Below, piece after piece: positions 7,283-17,093 of a stretch of DNA of 64,000 nt. The DNA comes from Hyphomicrobium sp. (GTDB lineage Bacteria > Pseudomonadota > Alphaproteobacteria > Rhizobiales > Hyphomicrobiaceae), in NCBI GenBank assembly GCA_013141015.1, contig JABFRT010000036.1:62001-126000 (forward strand), given 5' to 3'. A model generated the notes under the pieces. The model was given only the letters and a program-made list of their open reading frames with translations, did not search any database and was not told the DNA's origin. Numbering within the stretch: the stretch's first letter is position 1; every line of letters begins with the position of its first letter. Made by a program: the position numbers and the translations under genes.

Positions 7283-7618
7283 TTAGGTCCGGAGCTCTGC
7301 CAGTTTGGCCTGCAGCAGTCCGTCCAAGTGTTCAACATCACCGCTGATCGCAACCGACTTCAGGCGGGACTTGCCCCCTGTTGCCAGCTGCACAGACCGC
7401 TTCGGCACCCGGAGCCACTCGGACACGAGTTTCTCAAGTGCCGCATTGGCCGCGCCATCTTCCGGAATAGCGCGCACGCGCGCCTGGAATGCCAGGCCCT
7501 CAGCGGTAACTTGGAGCCCGTAGACCGCATCTTTGGAGGATTTCGGAGTTAAACGAAAGTACACAATCACGCCCGCGTCACCGCGCCGCCAAGGGTAGGC
7601 GTTTGACTGCCCGTTCAA
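7283..7618 (-). CDS. DUF167 (YggU-like) family protein
   Basis: About 111 residues, with the DUF167 pattern [14 protein letters not shown]...[22 protein letters not shown]...GGKSRLKSV. The structure of family members is known but the function is not. The start is most likely TTG 7618, overlapping the YggT stop as TTGA and so translationally coupled. The frame stays open to 8140, but that stretch underlies YggT and the tRNA and is not real. YggT and DUF167 commonly sit together. Confidence 0.88.
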   Translation of the reverse strand: MNGQSNAYPWRRGDAGVIVYFRLTPKSSKDAVYGLQVTAEGLAFQARVRAIPEDGAANAALEKLVSEWLRVPKRSVQLATGGKSRLKSVAISGDVEHLDGLLQAKLAELRT

Positions 7619-7917
7619 GCCAAAACCTTTGCCAAGTTGGGCAGGATAACACTTTGAATGAAGAAGCAGCCGAGCAAGAGGATGATCGGCGAAATATCGA
7701 TGCCGCCCATGTTGGGCAGCATGCGGCGGATTGGCCCGAGCAGTGGCTCGGTGACGGCGTGCAAGCCCTGCCAGATCGAACGGACCATCGGGTTGTAGGA
7801 ATTGATGACACCGAAAGCCATCAACCAGCTCAAGATCACGCTGGCGATGACGACGTAAGTGTAGAGCGTGATGAGATAGCTGATGAATCCGAGGAGTTCG
7901 ATCATGGCGCCCTGCAT
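7615..7917 (-). CDS. YggT family integral membrane protein
   Basis: Up to 100 residues. Two hydrophobic segments (about 8-30 and 75-95) flank the conserved PMVRSI...[23 protein letters not shown] block typical of YggT. Members are linked to cell-division and septum organisation and osmotic tolerance, but the mechanism is unsettled. A second ATG at 7905 (MIELLGF) has AGGG just upstream and is an equally good start. It is the first gene of the YggT-DUF167 pair. Confidence 0.9.
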   Translation of the reverse strand: MQGAMIELLGFISYLITLYTYVVIASVILSWLMAFGVINSYNPMVRSIWQGLHAVTEPLLGPIRRMLPNMGGIDISPIILLLGCFFIQSVILPNLAKVLA

Positions 7918-8101
7918 TGGCTATTGGTCCGCGCCATGTAGCCTTGTCGTGCCCATACCCGCAAGGGCCCTGCTTTACGTTGGCCGGCGGCAAGACGGAG
8001 TAAGCCCTAAGGCAGCAGCAAGGCAACCTGTCGCGAGCGCCGCTCATGCGGAGCGTCATCTGCCACGGGGGCCAACGTGCCGGAGCCCTAAGGGCGACGG
8101 C

Positions 8102-8177
<76 letters not shown>

Positions 8178-8393
8178 AATTTCACAATTGAGATTTAGGG
8201 GTGTGTGGGCGGCGCTGTCAAGAAACCGGGCGCGATTGAGCGGTGTCAAAACGCATCGCGGCCGGGCCTCGGTTACGAACTCTAAAGAGTCCGGGGGGCA
8301 CAGCCGCGAAGGGGCACCAGGATACGCGAAACATCATTCCCGGCGCCTGATGGACTAAACAGCAAAAAGATTGCCACAAAGGAAACGCCGCGC

Positions 8394-9296
8394 CTAAGCC
8401 GGAGCATTTCTCGCGGCGCGTGCAGAATTTTTTAAAAGCCACGCTGTGAGCGGTACAGACAACGGATGTGGCAGTGCGCGCAAACTCAGAAAAACCAAAC
8501 GATAGAGGAGTCCCGGAACCACAACGCGCTGGCCAAGTGTGAACGCGCGGTAACCGCTGCGTGCGACATGTTCGGACGTCAGTTCCGGCAGCAGCACGCG
8601 ATAGCGCGCACCATCCGCTCCCATGTCTGCATGAAAGCCGGTCGCAACTGGCCCAGGTGCGACCGTTGTGATGCGCACGCCGAGGCCACTTAACTCAGAT
8701 GCGATTGCTTCGCTTAAAGACAGCACATATGCCTTACTCGCGTAGTACGCTGCTTGATTGGGTCCCGGTACATAGCCGCCGAGCGATGCGACGTTGATGA
8801 TGCCGCCTTGGCCGCGCGCGATCATGTTTGGCAACGCGTGGCGTGTCAGTCGCGTCAGACTTGCGATGTTGACGGCAACGAGCTCATCGATCTGACCGGT
8901 GGTCGCGCGCGTGAATGGGCCGGATAATCCCATTGCCGCGTTGTTGACCAGACACTCGAGGTAACAGCCGCGCTGCTGCAATTCGCGGTCGATGCGTCCG
9001 GATGCATCCGGCGCGGTGATATCGCAGGCGAGTGTAAAGCATCGCTCGCCCTCCTGAATATTAACCGATTGCGCGGCTGTTTGCAGGTCTGAAAGATTCC
9101 GCGCGACCAGCAGGACGGTCGCGCCGTGCTCAAGGAAGACGTGAGCGAACGCAAGGCCGATGCCGCGTGATCCACCTGTAATGACGACAGCGGGTTTGAG
9201 ATGCCTGACCGCCGCGCGGGCGTTGCGGCGTGCGGGCGTATCGCGGCTTTTGCGGCCATGCCAAAGCATCGCGAGGTTTGATGCGAAGCGGAGCAT
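8394..9296 (-). CDS. Short-chain dehydrogenase/reductase
   Basis: 300 residues. The Rossmann NADP-binding TGGSRGIG (about 40-47) follows an unusual basic N-terminal extension of about 35 residues. NNAAMG, the catalytic Ser (NVASLGG) and YYASK are present. The C-terminus has a hydrophobic stretch (YRLVFLSLRALPHPLSVPLTAW) that could associate with membrane, as in SDRs acting on acyl chains or steroids. The substrate cannot be read from sequence. It stands alone between tRNA-Ala and the HigA-like gene. Confidence 0.88.
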   Translation of the reverse strand: MLRFASNLAMLWHGRKSRDTPARRNARAAVRHLKPAVVITGGSRGIGLAFAHVFLEHGATVLLVARNLSDLQTAAQSVNIQEGERCFTLACDITAPDASGRIDRELQQRGCYLECLVNNAAMGLSGPFTRATTGQIDELVAVNIASLTRLTRHALPNMIARGQGGIINVASLGGYVPGPNQAAYYASKAYVLSLSEAIASELSGLGVRITTVAPGPVATGFHADMGADGARYRVLLPELTSEHVARSGYRAFTLGQRVVVPGLLYRLVFLSLRALPHPLSVPLTAWLLKNSARAARNAPA

Positions 9297-9339
9297 TGCT
9301 TTGGTCTCCGCGCGCTCAGATCCGGCTAGGTGTCAAACC

Positions 9340-9639
9340 TCAGCGCGCTTGCTGGGATGAATTCAGCGAACCATGCCACAGGTCATACTGCAACTGTAGC
9401 GCAAGCCAATAGCTGGAACCTTGCCCTAACGATGCGCCAAGCCGGTTGGCGAGCGACGGTGTGACGGGGGCTTTTTCGGTCAGCACTGTATTGAGCGTGC
9501 CGAATGGAATGCCGATGTGGCGGGCCAATTCTTCGCCCGTGACTTTGAAATGCGGCAGCAAATCCTCGCGCAGGATTTCGCCAGGGTGGGGCGGCGCGCC
9601 GTCGTTGCTGGCATCGATTGATTTGAAGGGGGGTGTCAT
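9340..9639 (-). CDS. HigA-type XRE antitoxin-like protein (orphan)
   Basis: About 99 residues from the Met at 9639 (the Met at 9645 is also possible). Motifs are PHPGEILREDLLPHFKVTGEELARHIGIPFGTLNTVLTEKAPVT and LANRLGASLGQGSSYWLALQLQYDL, the HigA/VapI signature with an HTH. Antitoxins of this family repress their operon and neutralise a HigB RNase. No HigB/RelE-like frame lies on either side, so it is either an orphan or a lone regulator. The frame is open up to 9798, but the upstream part lacks family similarity. Confidence 0.8.
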   Translation of the reverse strand: MTPPFKSIDASNDGAPPHPGEILREDLLPHFKVTGEELARHIGIPFGTLNTVLTEKAPVTPSLANRLGASLGQGSSYWLALQLQYDLWHGSLNSSQQAR

Positions 9640-9804
9640 GGGCATTTGGGGTAAGTGAATTTGGTGTCTCAAAGTGTTGGGCCGTCGAAGCCAGTTGCTG
9701 GCCACGATGAGATCAGATCGTTGAAGCTGATCGATTTCAGGGCGGGATTGTGAAGTCGTACTAATTTGCATGTGAATGGCCGCTGAACGGGCCGCCACGA
9801 GTCG

Positions 9805-10602
9805 CTATAGCGTTTGCGCCAAGCGGAAGCCGATGTCGCTGCGCCGGTAGGTCATCGACGCGCCGTGGCGCCGGGCTGACCGCATACCGCGCGGGCCGTT
9901 GAGCCATGATCCGCCGCGCAGGGTTTTGATTTCGCTGTCGCCGTTATCTGAGTCTGCGGTGCGTGGTCTTCCGTCAGCTGGCGTGTCTGTGAGCGCCCGG
10001 CACCACGGGTCTTCGACCCATTCCCAAACATTGCCGTTCATCTGGTGAAGCCCGAAGGGGTTGGGCGGGTAAGCGCCGACCGGAACGGTATGCTGACGCC
10101 ATGCGCCAGTTTCATCTGCGGGTCCATAGGCTGACGTTGCGTTGTAATTGGCGTCATCCGGTGAGATCGACATGCCCCACCAGAACGGCGAGGACGTGCC
10201 GCCGCGCGCCGCGTATTCCCATTCGGCTTCACTCAACAAACGATAGCGGTTGCCCGTTACCGACGACAGCCACGACGCATAGCTTTGCCCATCGTTCCAA
10301 CTGACACACACGGCGGGATGTGCATCTGTCTGATCGAAGCCTGGATCGCAGTAAGAGCCTGCGGCTTCGTGCCAATTGCTTCCGGTCCATAGTGTGCAGC
10401 GCCCGTGCGCCCGATAGCCAGACGCTGCAACGAACGCGGCGAACGCGCCACGCATGACAGGATACCGGCTGACGGCGAACGGCTTGGCAATAGTGATGCG
10501 CCGTTGTGGGCCTTCGACGATCAGCCGGCCTGGCTCATGGGCCGGAGACCCCATCATGAAGTGGCCCGCCGGCAGCGTCACCATCTCTGGAGGTGCAATC
10601 AT
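9805..10602 (-). CDS. Formylglycine-generating-enzyme/sulfatase-modifying-factor-like protein
   Basis: About 265 residues. The FGE-sulfatase domain fills the protein: MVTLPAGHFMMGS, RYPVMRGAFAAFV, HPAVCVSWNDGQSYASWLS, RLLSEAEWEYAARGG, HQMNGNVWEWVEDPW, LRGGSW and the terminal RSDIGFRLA. Family members oxidise a sulfatase Cys to formylglycine or act in other roles such as sulfoxide synthesis; no sulfatase gene is nearby. The start is placed at ATG 10602 (MIAPPEMVTLPAG); an in-frame start exists at 10647. Confidence 0.85.
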   Translation of the reverse strand: MIAPPEMVTLPAGHFMMGSPAHEPGRLIVEGPQRRITIAKPFAVSRYPVMRGAFAAFVAASGYRAHGRCTLWTGSNWHEAAGSYCDPGFDQTDAHPAVCVSWNDGQSYASWLSSVTGNRYRLLSEAEWEYAARGGTSSPFWWGMSISPDDANYNATSAYGPADETGAWRQHTVPVGAYPPNPFGLHQMNGNVWEWVEDPWCRALTDTPADGRPRTADSDNGDSEIKTLRGGSWLNGPRGMRSARRHGASMTYRRSDIGFRLAQTL

Positions 10603-10665
10603 AGCGTGCCTCGATCCTTCGCGGATGGCACAACGGTTACGGCACAATATTGCCGATCTGATGGT

Positions 10666-13356
10666 TCAGGCGGCTTTGTGTTGATTTTCTGTGGCCATCC
10701 GCAGCGCTTCGGGCAGGCTGGACACGGCAACAGGGCGGCTGAAATAGTAGCCCTGCGCTTCGTCGCATCCTGCAGCAATAACTTTGGCGAGCACATCCGG
10801 CGTCTCGATGCCTTCCGCGACGCTCGCCATGCCCAAGCTGTGCGCCAGGCTGACAATCGCCTGCACAATCGAAAAGCAATCGGGCCGCGTCGCGATATCC
10901 TTGACGAAGCACTGGTCGATTTTGATTTTATTGAAGGGAAATGCACGCAGATAACTGAGCGACGCATAGCCGGTGCCGAAGTCGTCGAGTGCAATCGACA
11001 CGCCAGCATCGCGAAGGGCGCGCAGTGCGTCGATTGTTGCGGCGTTGTCTTTCAACATAATGGTCTCGGTAACTTCGAGTTCCAACCGTGAGGCGGCGAG
11101 CCCTGCTACTTGGAGCGCCGACTTGACAGCCAACACCATGTCGGTCGATGTGAACTGCGTTGCGGCGACATTGACTGAGACCATGATGCCGTCTGGCCAT
11201 TCGGCTGCATCGCGGCAGGCTTGACGCAGCGCCCACTCTCCCATGGCGCCAATCAGGCCCATTTCCTCGGCCAGCGGAATGAATTCACCAGGAGACACCA
11301 TCCCGCGCACCGGGTGGTGCCAACGCATCAAGGCCTCGCACGACTTGATCCGCCCGGTGGTGACATCAATGATTGGCTGGTAGTGCAGCAGCAGCTGGTT
11401 TGATGCGAGCGCGCGGCGCAAGTCTGCTTCCGCCTGTTCGCGCCCGGAGATCTCGGCTTCGAGGTTGTCGTTGAACAGCACGGCATTGCCCCGGCCGCGC
11501 GATTTGGCGCGATAGAGCGCTCTATCGGCATTGCGGGTCAATTCATGAGCGGTGACACCGTGCTCCGGCGCGATCACGATGCCGATACTGACGCCGACGC
11601 TGACGATCCGGCCGTCGAGGTCGTAAGGTGCGCTGACGATGCGCAAGAGCCGCCGGGCGAGTGTTGCGGCGTCCTGGTCTTCGAAATTTGCGCCGGTGGC
11701 GATGATTGCGAATTCGTCGCCGCCCAGCCGGGCGATAAAGTCTGACTTGCGCACCGTGTCGCGCAGGCGGGCAGCTACGATCTTCAACAATGCGTCTCCG
11801 GATGGGTGTCCGAGCGTGTCGTTGACGGCTTTGAATTTGTCGAGATCGAACCACAAAACCGCAAAGCGCATACCATTGCCGAGACCCAAGAGGGCTTCTT
11901 CAAGGGTCTCCTGGAAGTAGTGGCGGTTGGCGAGACCGGTGAGCGTATCGAAATGCGCTAGTCTTGAAATTTCAGTTTCGGCCGCGAGTTTTTCGGTGAT
12001 GTCTTCATGCAGATCGACCCACCCGCCGCCTTCCAAAGGTTGCGTGTTGACCAGTGCGGTCCGGCCAGCTTCGATTTCGTGGACTTCACTGAAGGGGGCG
12101 CCGGTTGCGATCTGGGCGTGCAGTTTGATCATCCAGCTTTCAAGTTGCTGGGGCGTGACGTGGTTGGTGGCGCCGAACTTGGAGCACCAGTGTTCGGCGA
12201 TTGCTTCAAAAGACGTGCCGGGCACGCCGAGCTTCTGCGGCAGGCCGTACAATTCGAGATAGCGGTCGTTGCAGACGAGCAGCTTTCCTTGGGCGTCAAA
12301 CATCGATAGTCCGCGCGCCATGTTGTTCAAGGCGATGTGGAACCAGGTGTTGAGTTTCTCAATTTCATGCGTGTTCGAGAGCAGAGTGGCAGCGTTGCGT
12401 TTGAAAATCTCGAGTGCGCGGGCCATCTCACCGATTTCATCGCGGGCCGACGTCTCGGCGCGCACATTCGCAATTGCTGCCGCGTCGCGAAGGTCGTTCA
12501 GGGCCACGCGGCGCATGCCGCCAGCAATGCTTTTTAGCCGGAACGCTACGCCGCTGATAATCACGACGCAAATCGGCAAAACAATCAGCAGCGCGATGAT
12601 GGCAGCGGCCGTGACCCACGTCCGCAAGCGCTTGCCGCGTTTGACCAGATCTGAAATCCGCCGCTCGGTGGTGGCGATGCTCAGTTCCCGGCTTGAGCGG
12701 ACCGCGGCTTGGATGGGGTTGGCGACGCGGAAATAGGCGTTAACGGCTTCGCGGGCTTCACGCGGCGAAGCGGCTGCGGCAAAGAACAGCGCGCGGTGGC
12801 CTTCGCTGACGAACTCGCTGTGCAGTGCCCTTGCCTGATCAAGCGACGGATCGCGGGCTCGGCGCATAAGGGTGGAAATCGTCGTGGCGATATCATCGGC
12901 GACGCGCATATCGTTGTTGGCGGCAACCAAGTCTGTTTGCGCAATCGCGGATTCGACCAATTTGCGGTGGCGTTCGAGCAGCAGTTCGATGTCTGTCGCA
13001 GTCGATGACAGCGCCACGTCGCGGTCGCGGATATCGGCCACGACGCGGTTGGTGCGCTCAATGTAGAAGAGTGCGCCGAACGCCAGCACAATAACCGACC
13101 CAAGCGTCAGCGCACCGGCCCACACGAAACGGGTGGCGATGCTGCGTGGAAGCAGCCGGCTGGCCCGGTTGGCAAGCCTACGCGACATAGGCGGATGGGC
13201 CGCCGTCGCCCGGAGTCTTGGCATCGGGGGCGGCGTGTGAGGTGTCGTCATACGCATACTGCCTGTCGTCACGGTGCCCAGCGGCGGACTGGGCGGGCGG
13301 GCCGGTCTCCCGGGCGGCGAACCACTTGGGGGAGTAAATCCACAAGACGCAACCAT
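10666..13356 (-). CDS. Membrane-bound GGDEF-EAL cyclic-di-GMP signalling protein
   Basis: 896 residues if started at 13356, but the first 55-60 residues are Pro-rich and the Met at 13188 (MSRRLANRAS) may be the true start. The order is TM helix (about 78-98), periplasmic helical sensor, TM (about 250-272), HAMP, PAS-like region (about 350-460), GGDEF (active-site RLGGDEF intact, about 543) and EAL (SCEALMRW, about 673, with DDFGTGYASLSYL). Both signature motifs are intact, so synthesis, breakdown or both of c-di-GMP are possible. The second messenger governs motility and biofilm, relevant beside the adhesin-like genes that follow. Confidence 0.93.
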   Translation of the reverse strand: MVASCGFTPPSGSPPGRPARPPSPPLGTVTTGSMRMTTPHTPPPMPRLRATAAHPPMSRRLANRASRLLPRSIATRFVWAGALTLGSVIVLAFGALFYIERTNRVVADIRDRDVALSSTATDIELLLERHRKLVESAIAQTDLVAANNDMRVADDIATTISTLMRRARDPSLDQARALHSEFVSEGHRALFFAAAASPREAREAVNAYFRVANPIQAAVRSSRELSIATTERRISDLVKRGKRLRTWVTAAAIIALLIVLPICVVIISGVAFRLKSIAGGMRRVALNDLRDAAAIANVRAETSARDEIGEMARALEIFKRNAATLLSNTHEIEKLNTWFHIALNNMARGLSMFDAQGKLLVCNDRYLELYGLPQKLGVPGTSFEAIAEHWCSKFGATNHVTPQQLESWMIKLHAQIATGAPFSEVHEIEAGRTALVNTQPLEGGGWVDLHEDITEKLAAETEISRLAHFDTLTGLANRHYFQETLEEALLGLGNGMRFAVLWFDLDKFKAVNDTLGHPSGDALLKIVAARLRDTVRKSDFIARLGGDEFAIIATGANFEDQDAATLARRLLRIVSAPYDLDGRIVSVGVSIGIVIAPEHGVTAHELTRNADRALYRAKSRGRGNAVLFNDNLEAEISGREQAEADLRRALASNQLLLHYQPIIDVTTGRIKSCEALMRWHHPVRGMVSPGEFIPLAEEMGLIGAMGEWALRQACRDAAEWPDGIMVSVNVAATQFTSTDMVLAVKSALQVAGLAASRLELEVTETIMLKDNAATIDALRALRDAGVSIALDDFGTGYASLSYLRAFPFNKIKIDQCFVKDIATRPDCFSIVQAIVSLAHSLGMASVAEGIETPDVLAKVIAAGCDEAQGYYFSRPVAVSSLPEALRMATENQHKAA

Positions 13357-13492
13357 TGCGTGTGTTTGGTGTAATTCGGGTTAACTCGAAGTCACCCGGG
13401 TGGTGGCAGGGTCAATATTTGGTCAATGGTTGTCCATGACCGGGCCGATCAACCGGACAATCGCCGTGTGCGGCGCGACGCCATCGCGAGCA

Positions 13493-15484
13493 TCAGAATT
13501 TCATTTTGTAGGTGGCGGTGGCGGTGAAGCCGAGCGATCCCTCCAGTCCGACGACGCTCGACGCCGATAGCCCGAGCGACGAGTTGTCGGCCAGCGGTTT
13601 GACGAACTGAGCCGACAGATAGCCGAATGTCGAATCCGGCCGGGGTGCCGTGACGAAGCCGAGGTTGGCCGCTGTTGGCCCCATTTTCACAATCAGCTCG
13701 TCCTCTTCGATATCGTGTTCGATCGACGCGCGCAGGATCGTGCGCCAGCCATCGGGCTCGGGCGGCACGTAGGTCGCGGTGATGCTGCCGGTTAGACGAG
13801 TCGCATAGAATTCAGTGTCGCCGAATGACAGGCTGGCTGCACCGTTCGACTCTGTGAAGCCATCAAGACGCACCCGCTCATAGGTAATGGCCGCCGCTGG
13901 ATTGAGGACCCAAGGGCCCACGCGCGCCAGCATGCCGCCGCCGAAGCGGGCCATCACATAGTTGCCGTTAGTGTCGGCTGAATAGCTTTCGCGCGCTGGG
14001 CCAAGCTTGAACGCGCGTTCGATGTCGTAAACATCGACATAACCCGCGGCACCGGCGGCGTTGAGATAGAAACTTTGCGACAGGGCAACCGTGCCGTAAA
14101 CCGCACCGACGAACAGCCGGCTATCGAAGCCGCCGCGGTCGCCTGCGAAATCAACTTGTCCGTGATCGAGGCTGATGCCCGCACCGACGAGCGCGTTAGA
14201 CGCGACCATGACGTCGCCGCCGGCTTTGATGACTTCAGTGGTTGCTGAAATGCCGGGGCGCACCTGAGCGGCGTCGGCTTCATAGTAGCCCCCTTCGATG
14301 GAGCCAAATTTTTCAATTGAGCCGACCGCGCGGCGGCCGGGTTTTCCGTCGGGGCCTGCTTCGCTGAACGCGATCGGCGTCAGGCGGTTTTCAAGACCGA
14401 TCGATTGCTGGCGCAGCGCAGTTATAGTGGCAACGGGCATTGAGCCGACCTGTGTGCCGGCCTGCAATCCGGCGAAGCCCGCTTGGCCGAACAGCGCGTG
14501 CGCGGCCGCCGTCGGATGCACGCCGTCGGCAAAAATACGCTGCTCAGAATCCGGCAGCGCGTTGACGCCTTGGATACACGTGAGACTGCTCGCGCCAGCC
14601 GGCAGGCAAGCTGGAAGCAGTGCCGCTCCAGGCGCAGTGAAGCCGTATTTCACAGGGTCGGCTTGGACCGCGCCGAGCAGTTTTCCGGAATCGACGATAA
14701 CTGCTGGCTTTCCGGCAAGTCCCGCATACAAAGTTTGATTGAAGGTGTTGACCATGCCGGTCAGGATAACGTCGCCGCCAACAGCTGCTTGGCTGGCACC
14801 GAACGGCGTGGTGCCAATATCGGGCACCGATACGACGATGATATTCTTGGCGCCGGCCGCGACCAGACGGTCAACCTGTGCAACGAGTTCAGTGGCGGCT
14901 ATTTGCAAGTTGGCGTTGGCCGCAGCAAGCGGCAGACCAAACGGCAGCGAGCCATATTGCGTGAACACATCGTTAGCACCAAGCCAAACCGCAATAAGAT
15001 CGCTTCCGCCAAGCTTTGGATGATCGGCCAGCAGGCGATCGATTTGCTGCGTGCCTGGAATGGTTGTGAAGCCTTGCGCTGGCGTCAGGCCGCCGATCAC
15101 GCCCGGCTGTTGCGACACGCGCGATCCGCCTTGTGCGTAGTTGCCGCCGTTGGTGTTGACGGTTGGCGCCAGACCGCCAGCGAGCGGCACGCCTTCCAAC
15201 ACGTCGGGGCCCTGCGTGATGCCGAGCGAGTTTGCCAGCACCTGCGACCACACCAGCGACGAACCGTCGAGCGCGTTGGTCGTAAACTTATACATCGGTC
15301 CAGCAGGTGCGCCGCCAAGTGTCACGCCTTGCGTGTAAGCACCAGCGTCGCTCAAGCTGTCGCCGATCACGAAGAACTGGTTGACGGCGAATTCTCCGGC
15401 ATGGGCGGACGGAGCGGCCATCGCCGTGATGGCTAGAATGGCACCAAGCGCGCACTGAGTGATCTGCAGCGTTTTTCTGCGCAT
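13493..15484 (-). CDS. GDSL esterase/lipase autotransporter (type Va)
   Basis: 663 residues from ATG 15484 (MRRKTLQIT); an upstream in-frame start at 15505 is less likely. A signal peptide ends at AHAG (about 30). The passenger is a GDSL/SGNH hydrolase: block I FFVIGDSLSDAG with nucleophile Ser about 43, GANDVF (block III) and DGVHPTAAAH (block V). The C-terminal roughly 270 residues form an autotransporter beta-barrel ending in aromatic KMKF. It resembles EstA-like surface esterases linked to rhamnolipid and motility traits in other bacteria. It is probably monocistronic. Confidence 0.93.
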   Translation of the reverse strand: MRRKTLQITQCALGAILAITAMAAPSAHAGEFAVNQFFVIGDSLSDAGAYTQGVTLGGAPAGPMYKFTTNALDGSSLVWSQVLANSLGITQGPDVLEGVPLAGGLAPTVNTNGGNYAQGGSRVSQQPGVIGGLTPAQGFTTIPGTQQIDRLLADHPKLGGSDLIAVWLGANDVFTQYGSLPFGLPLAAANANLQIAATELVAQVDRLVAAGAKNIIVVSVPDIGTTPFGASQAAVGGDVILTGMVNTFNQTLYAGLAGKPAVIVDSGKLLGAVQADPVKYGFTAPGAALLPACLPAGASSLTCIQGVNALPDSEQRIFADGVHPTAAAHALFGQAGFAGLQAGTQVGSMPVATITALRQQSIGLENRLTPIAFSEAGPDGKPGRRAVGSIEKFGSIEGGYYEADAAQVRPGISATTEVIKAGGDVMVASNALVGAGISLDHGQVDFAGDRGGFDSRLFVGAVYGTVALSQSFYLNAAGAAGYVDVYDIERAFKLGPARESYSADTNGNYVMARFGGGMLARVGPWVLNPAAAITYERVRLDGFTESNGAASLSFGDTEFYATRLTGSITATYVPPEPDGWRTILRASIEHDIEEDELIVKMGPTAANLGFVTAPRPDSTFGYLSAQFVKPLADNSSLGLSASSVVGLEGSLGFTATATYKMKF

Positions 15485-15661
15485 TGTGTGTTGAGCTCCC
15501 CGCACCGGTCCGCTTGACTGCAGACCTATGCGTCAATGAGAGGGGTTGAGCGCACCACGGTCAAGCAAGCCAAATTTTTGTGCAGTGCGTTTGCGGCGTA
15601 CTGTGACGGTCCCGCCACGCCCCCGGCAGGAGGCTGCGGACAAAAAGCAAATTCGACGTCT

Positions 15662-16294
15662 TCAATCCATGAAATGGGGCATCAGCGGCACAAGCCTGTC
15701 GCTTGGCGTTGTTTGACGCGAAACGGCGATGCAGACATTGCCGTGGTCAATAATGCGCAATAAGGTCAAATCAATATACATCTCTTCCGGGATATCGCCG
15801 TCCGCCGAACCGCCCGGATCGCGATAGAAGCCGCGAATGCACATCAATCCTTTACGGATCATGTAGGGCATGCCGCCGCCCTGCTCGAACACGGCGAGCG
15901 CCAAGCCGGAGGTAAAGCGATGCCATTCGACGCCGCCGATATCGACGCCATGAACCTGCTGCACCCACCGCTTGTGGACGGGTGTCGCCGTGAGCACGAC
16001 CAGTTTTCGTCTAGGGATAATTCCGGGCGTATAGCGCGTCTCGACAAGGTCGCGGATGACCGACATTGACGGCCACTCCCGCGGGTTCTCAATGGCGGCA
16101 ATTTCGCGCCGCATCCATTCGGCGGGGCGGCCCTCGCCACGTCCCCATCGCGCGATGCTTCGAACACCAACAAGCCAACGCAGAGCCAGCGCTTCCTGGG
16201 TCAGGCCGCTGGCGTGGGTATCCACTGCCGCCCAGGCACAGGCGGCTGTGACCTGCGCATTCCCGTCGGCGGTCTGCGTGAATTCCAATTCCAT
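15662..16294 (-). CDS. Unrecognised protein, 210 residues
   Basis: The frame is open from TTG 16390; ATG 16294 (MELEFTQTADGN) is preferred. Third-position GC in a sampled stretch is about 70 percent and the residue composition looks protein-like (RWLVGVRSIARWGRGEG, LVVLTATPVHKRWVQQ, EEMYIDLTLLRIIDHG). There is no signal peptide or membrane segment. I do not recognise a family. The plus strand here has only short, implausible frames. It lies between the GDSL autotransporter and a decayed adhesin and could be a remnant itself. Confidence 0.45.
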   Translation of the reverse strand: MELEFTQTADGNAQVTAACAWAAVDTHASGLTQEALALRWLVGVRSIARWGRGEGRPAEWMRREIAAIENPREWPSMSVIRDLVETRYTPGIIPRRKLVVLTATPVHKRWVQQVHGVDIGGVEWHRFTSGLALAVFEQGGGMPYMIRKGLMCIRGFYRDPGGSADGDIPEEMYIDLTLLRIIDHGNVCIAVSRQTTPSDRLVPLMPHFMD

Positions 16295-16329
16295 CAAGGG
16301 TAGGCAGGGGCTCGGCAACTTCTCGCTGA

Positions 16330-17093
16330 CGCCTATTTGGTATTGCGTGCCAACGGGGTGGTCGTCGTTCGAAATCCGCAACAGCGGCAATATCAGCGTG
16401 GCGCCGCCGGTCTATTCTGGAAACCCAAGGGTGAATACGGCATTCTCGACGCCGGCTACGTGACGGGGGACTACAATGAGCACGGCTGGTATCTGAAGCC
16501 GGTAGATTCCAAAGTGACCAACAGCGGCACAGTTACGGTCACCACAAATAACGGCGCTGGCATCGCCGCGCTATCCGGAATGATGCCGCTCTGGAACTAT
16601 AACTCCAGCAAAGACGTGAAGCCGGCACAGGACGGCAGCACACCCAGCGACGGCGCAAAAAGCCGGTCGCTTCAGGTCGCTATCGGCGGTGATGGCGGGT
16701 CCGGCAACAATGCGGGCAGGTTCAGGTCAATAATCACGGTCAGATCACAACCTTCGGCAACTATGATCACGGCATCATCGCAACTTCGGTCGGCGGCGGC
16801 GGCAACGGCGGTAATGGCCTGACCGGTCTCGATGCACTGACCGATGCCGGTTGGCAGGTCGCGGGTACGGCTGGCGTGACCCCAGAACGCTTCCGGCCCT
16901 TGAAGATCAAGTCAATGCGGCGATAGCAGGCCTTCCGGGCGGAACGGCAATCGGAAGCGAACTGCAAACCTATCTCGACCGCTTGCCTGTCGATCCGGTA
17001 AAAACCATCAAGGACAAGCTCAATCCTGGCGCGCAGAACAATACCACGACGTATTCGGTCGCCATCGGCGGCTTGGGTGGCACCGGCATTTAG
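16330..17093 (+). pseudogene. Decayed autotransporter-adhesin passenger
   Basis: Fragments in all three plus frames join into autotransporter-passenger-like text: FEIRNSGNISVAPP (about 16360), then SKVTNSGTVTVTTNNGAGIA and LQVAIGGDGGSGNNAG (16510-16720), then QVNNHGQITTFGNYDHGIIA and SVGGGGNGGNGL (about 16725-16825), then DQVNAAIAGLPGG and YSVAIGGLGGTGI before a stop at 17093. At least three frameshifts separate them and neither a signal peptide nor a beta-barrel remains. The repeated NSGxI/GGxGG style is typical of large glycine-rich passengers. Confidence 0.6.
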
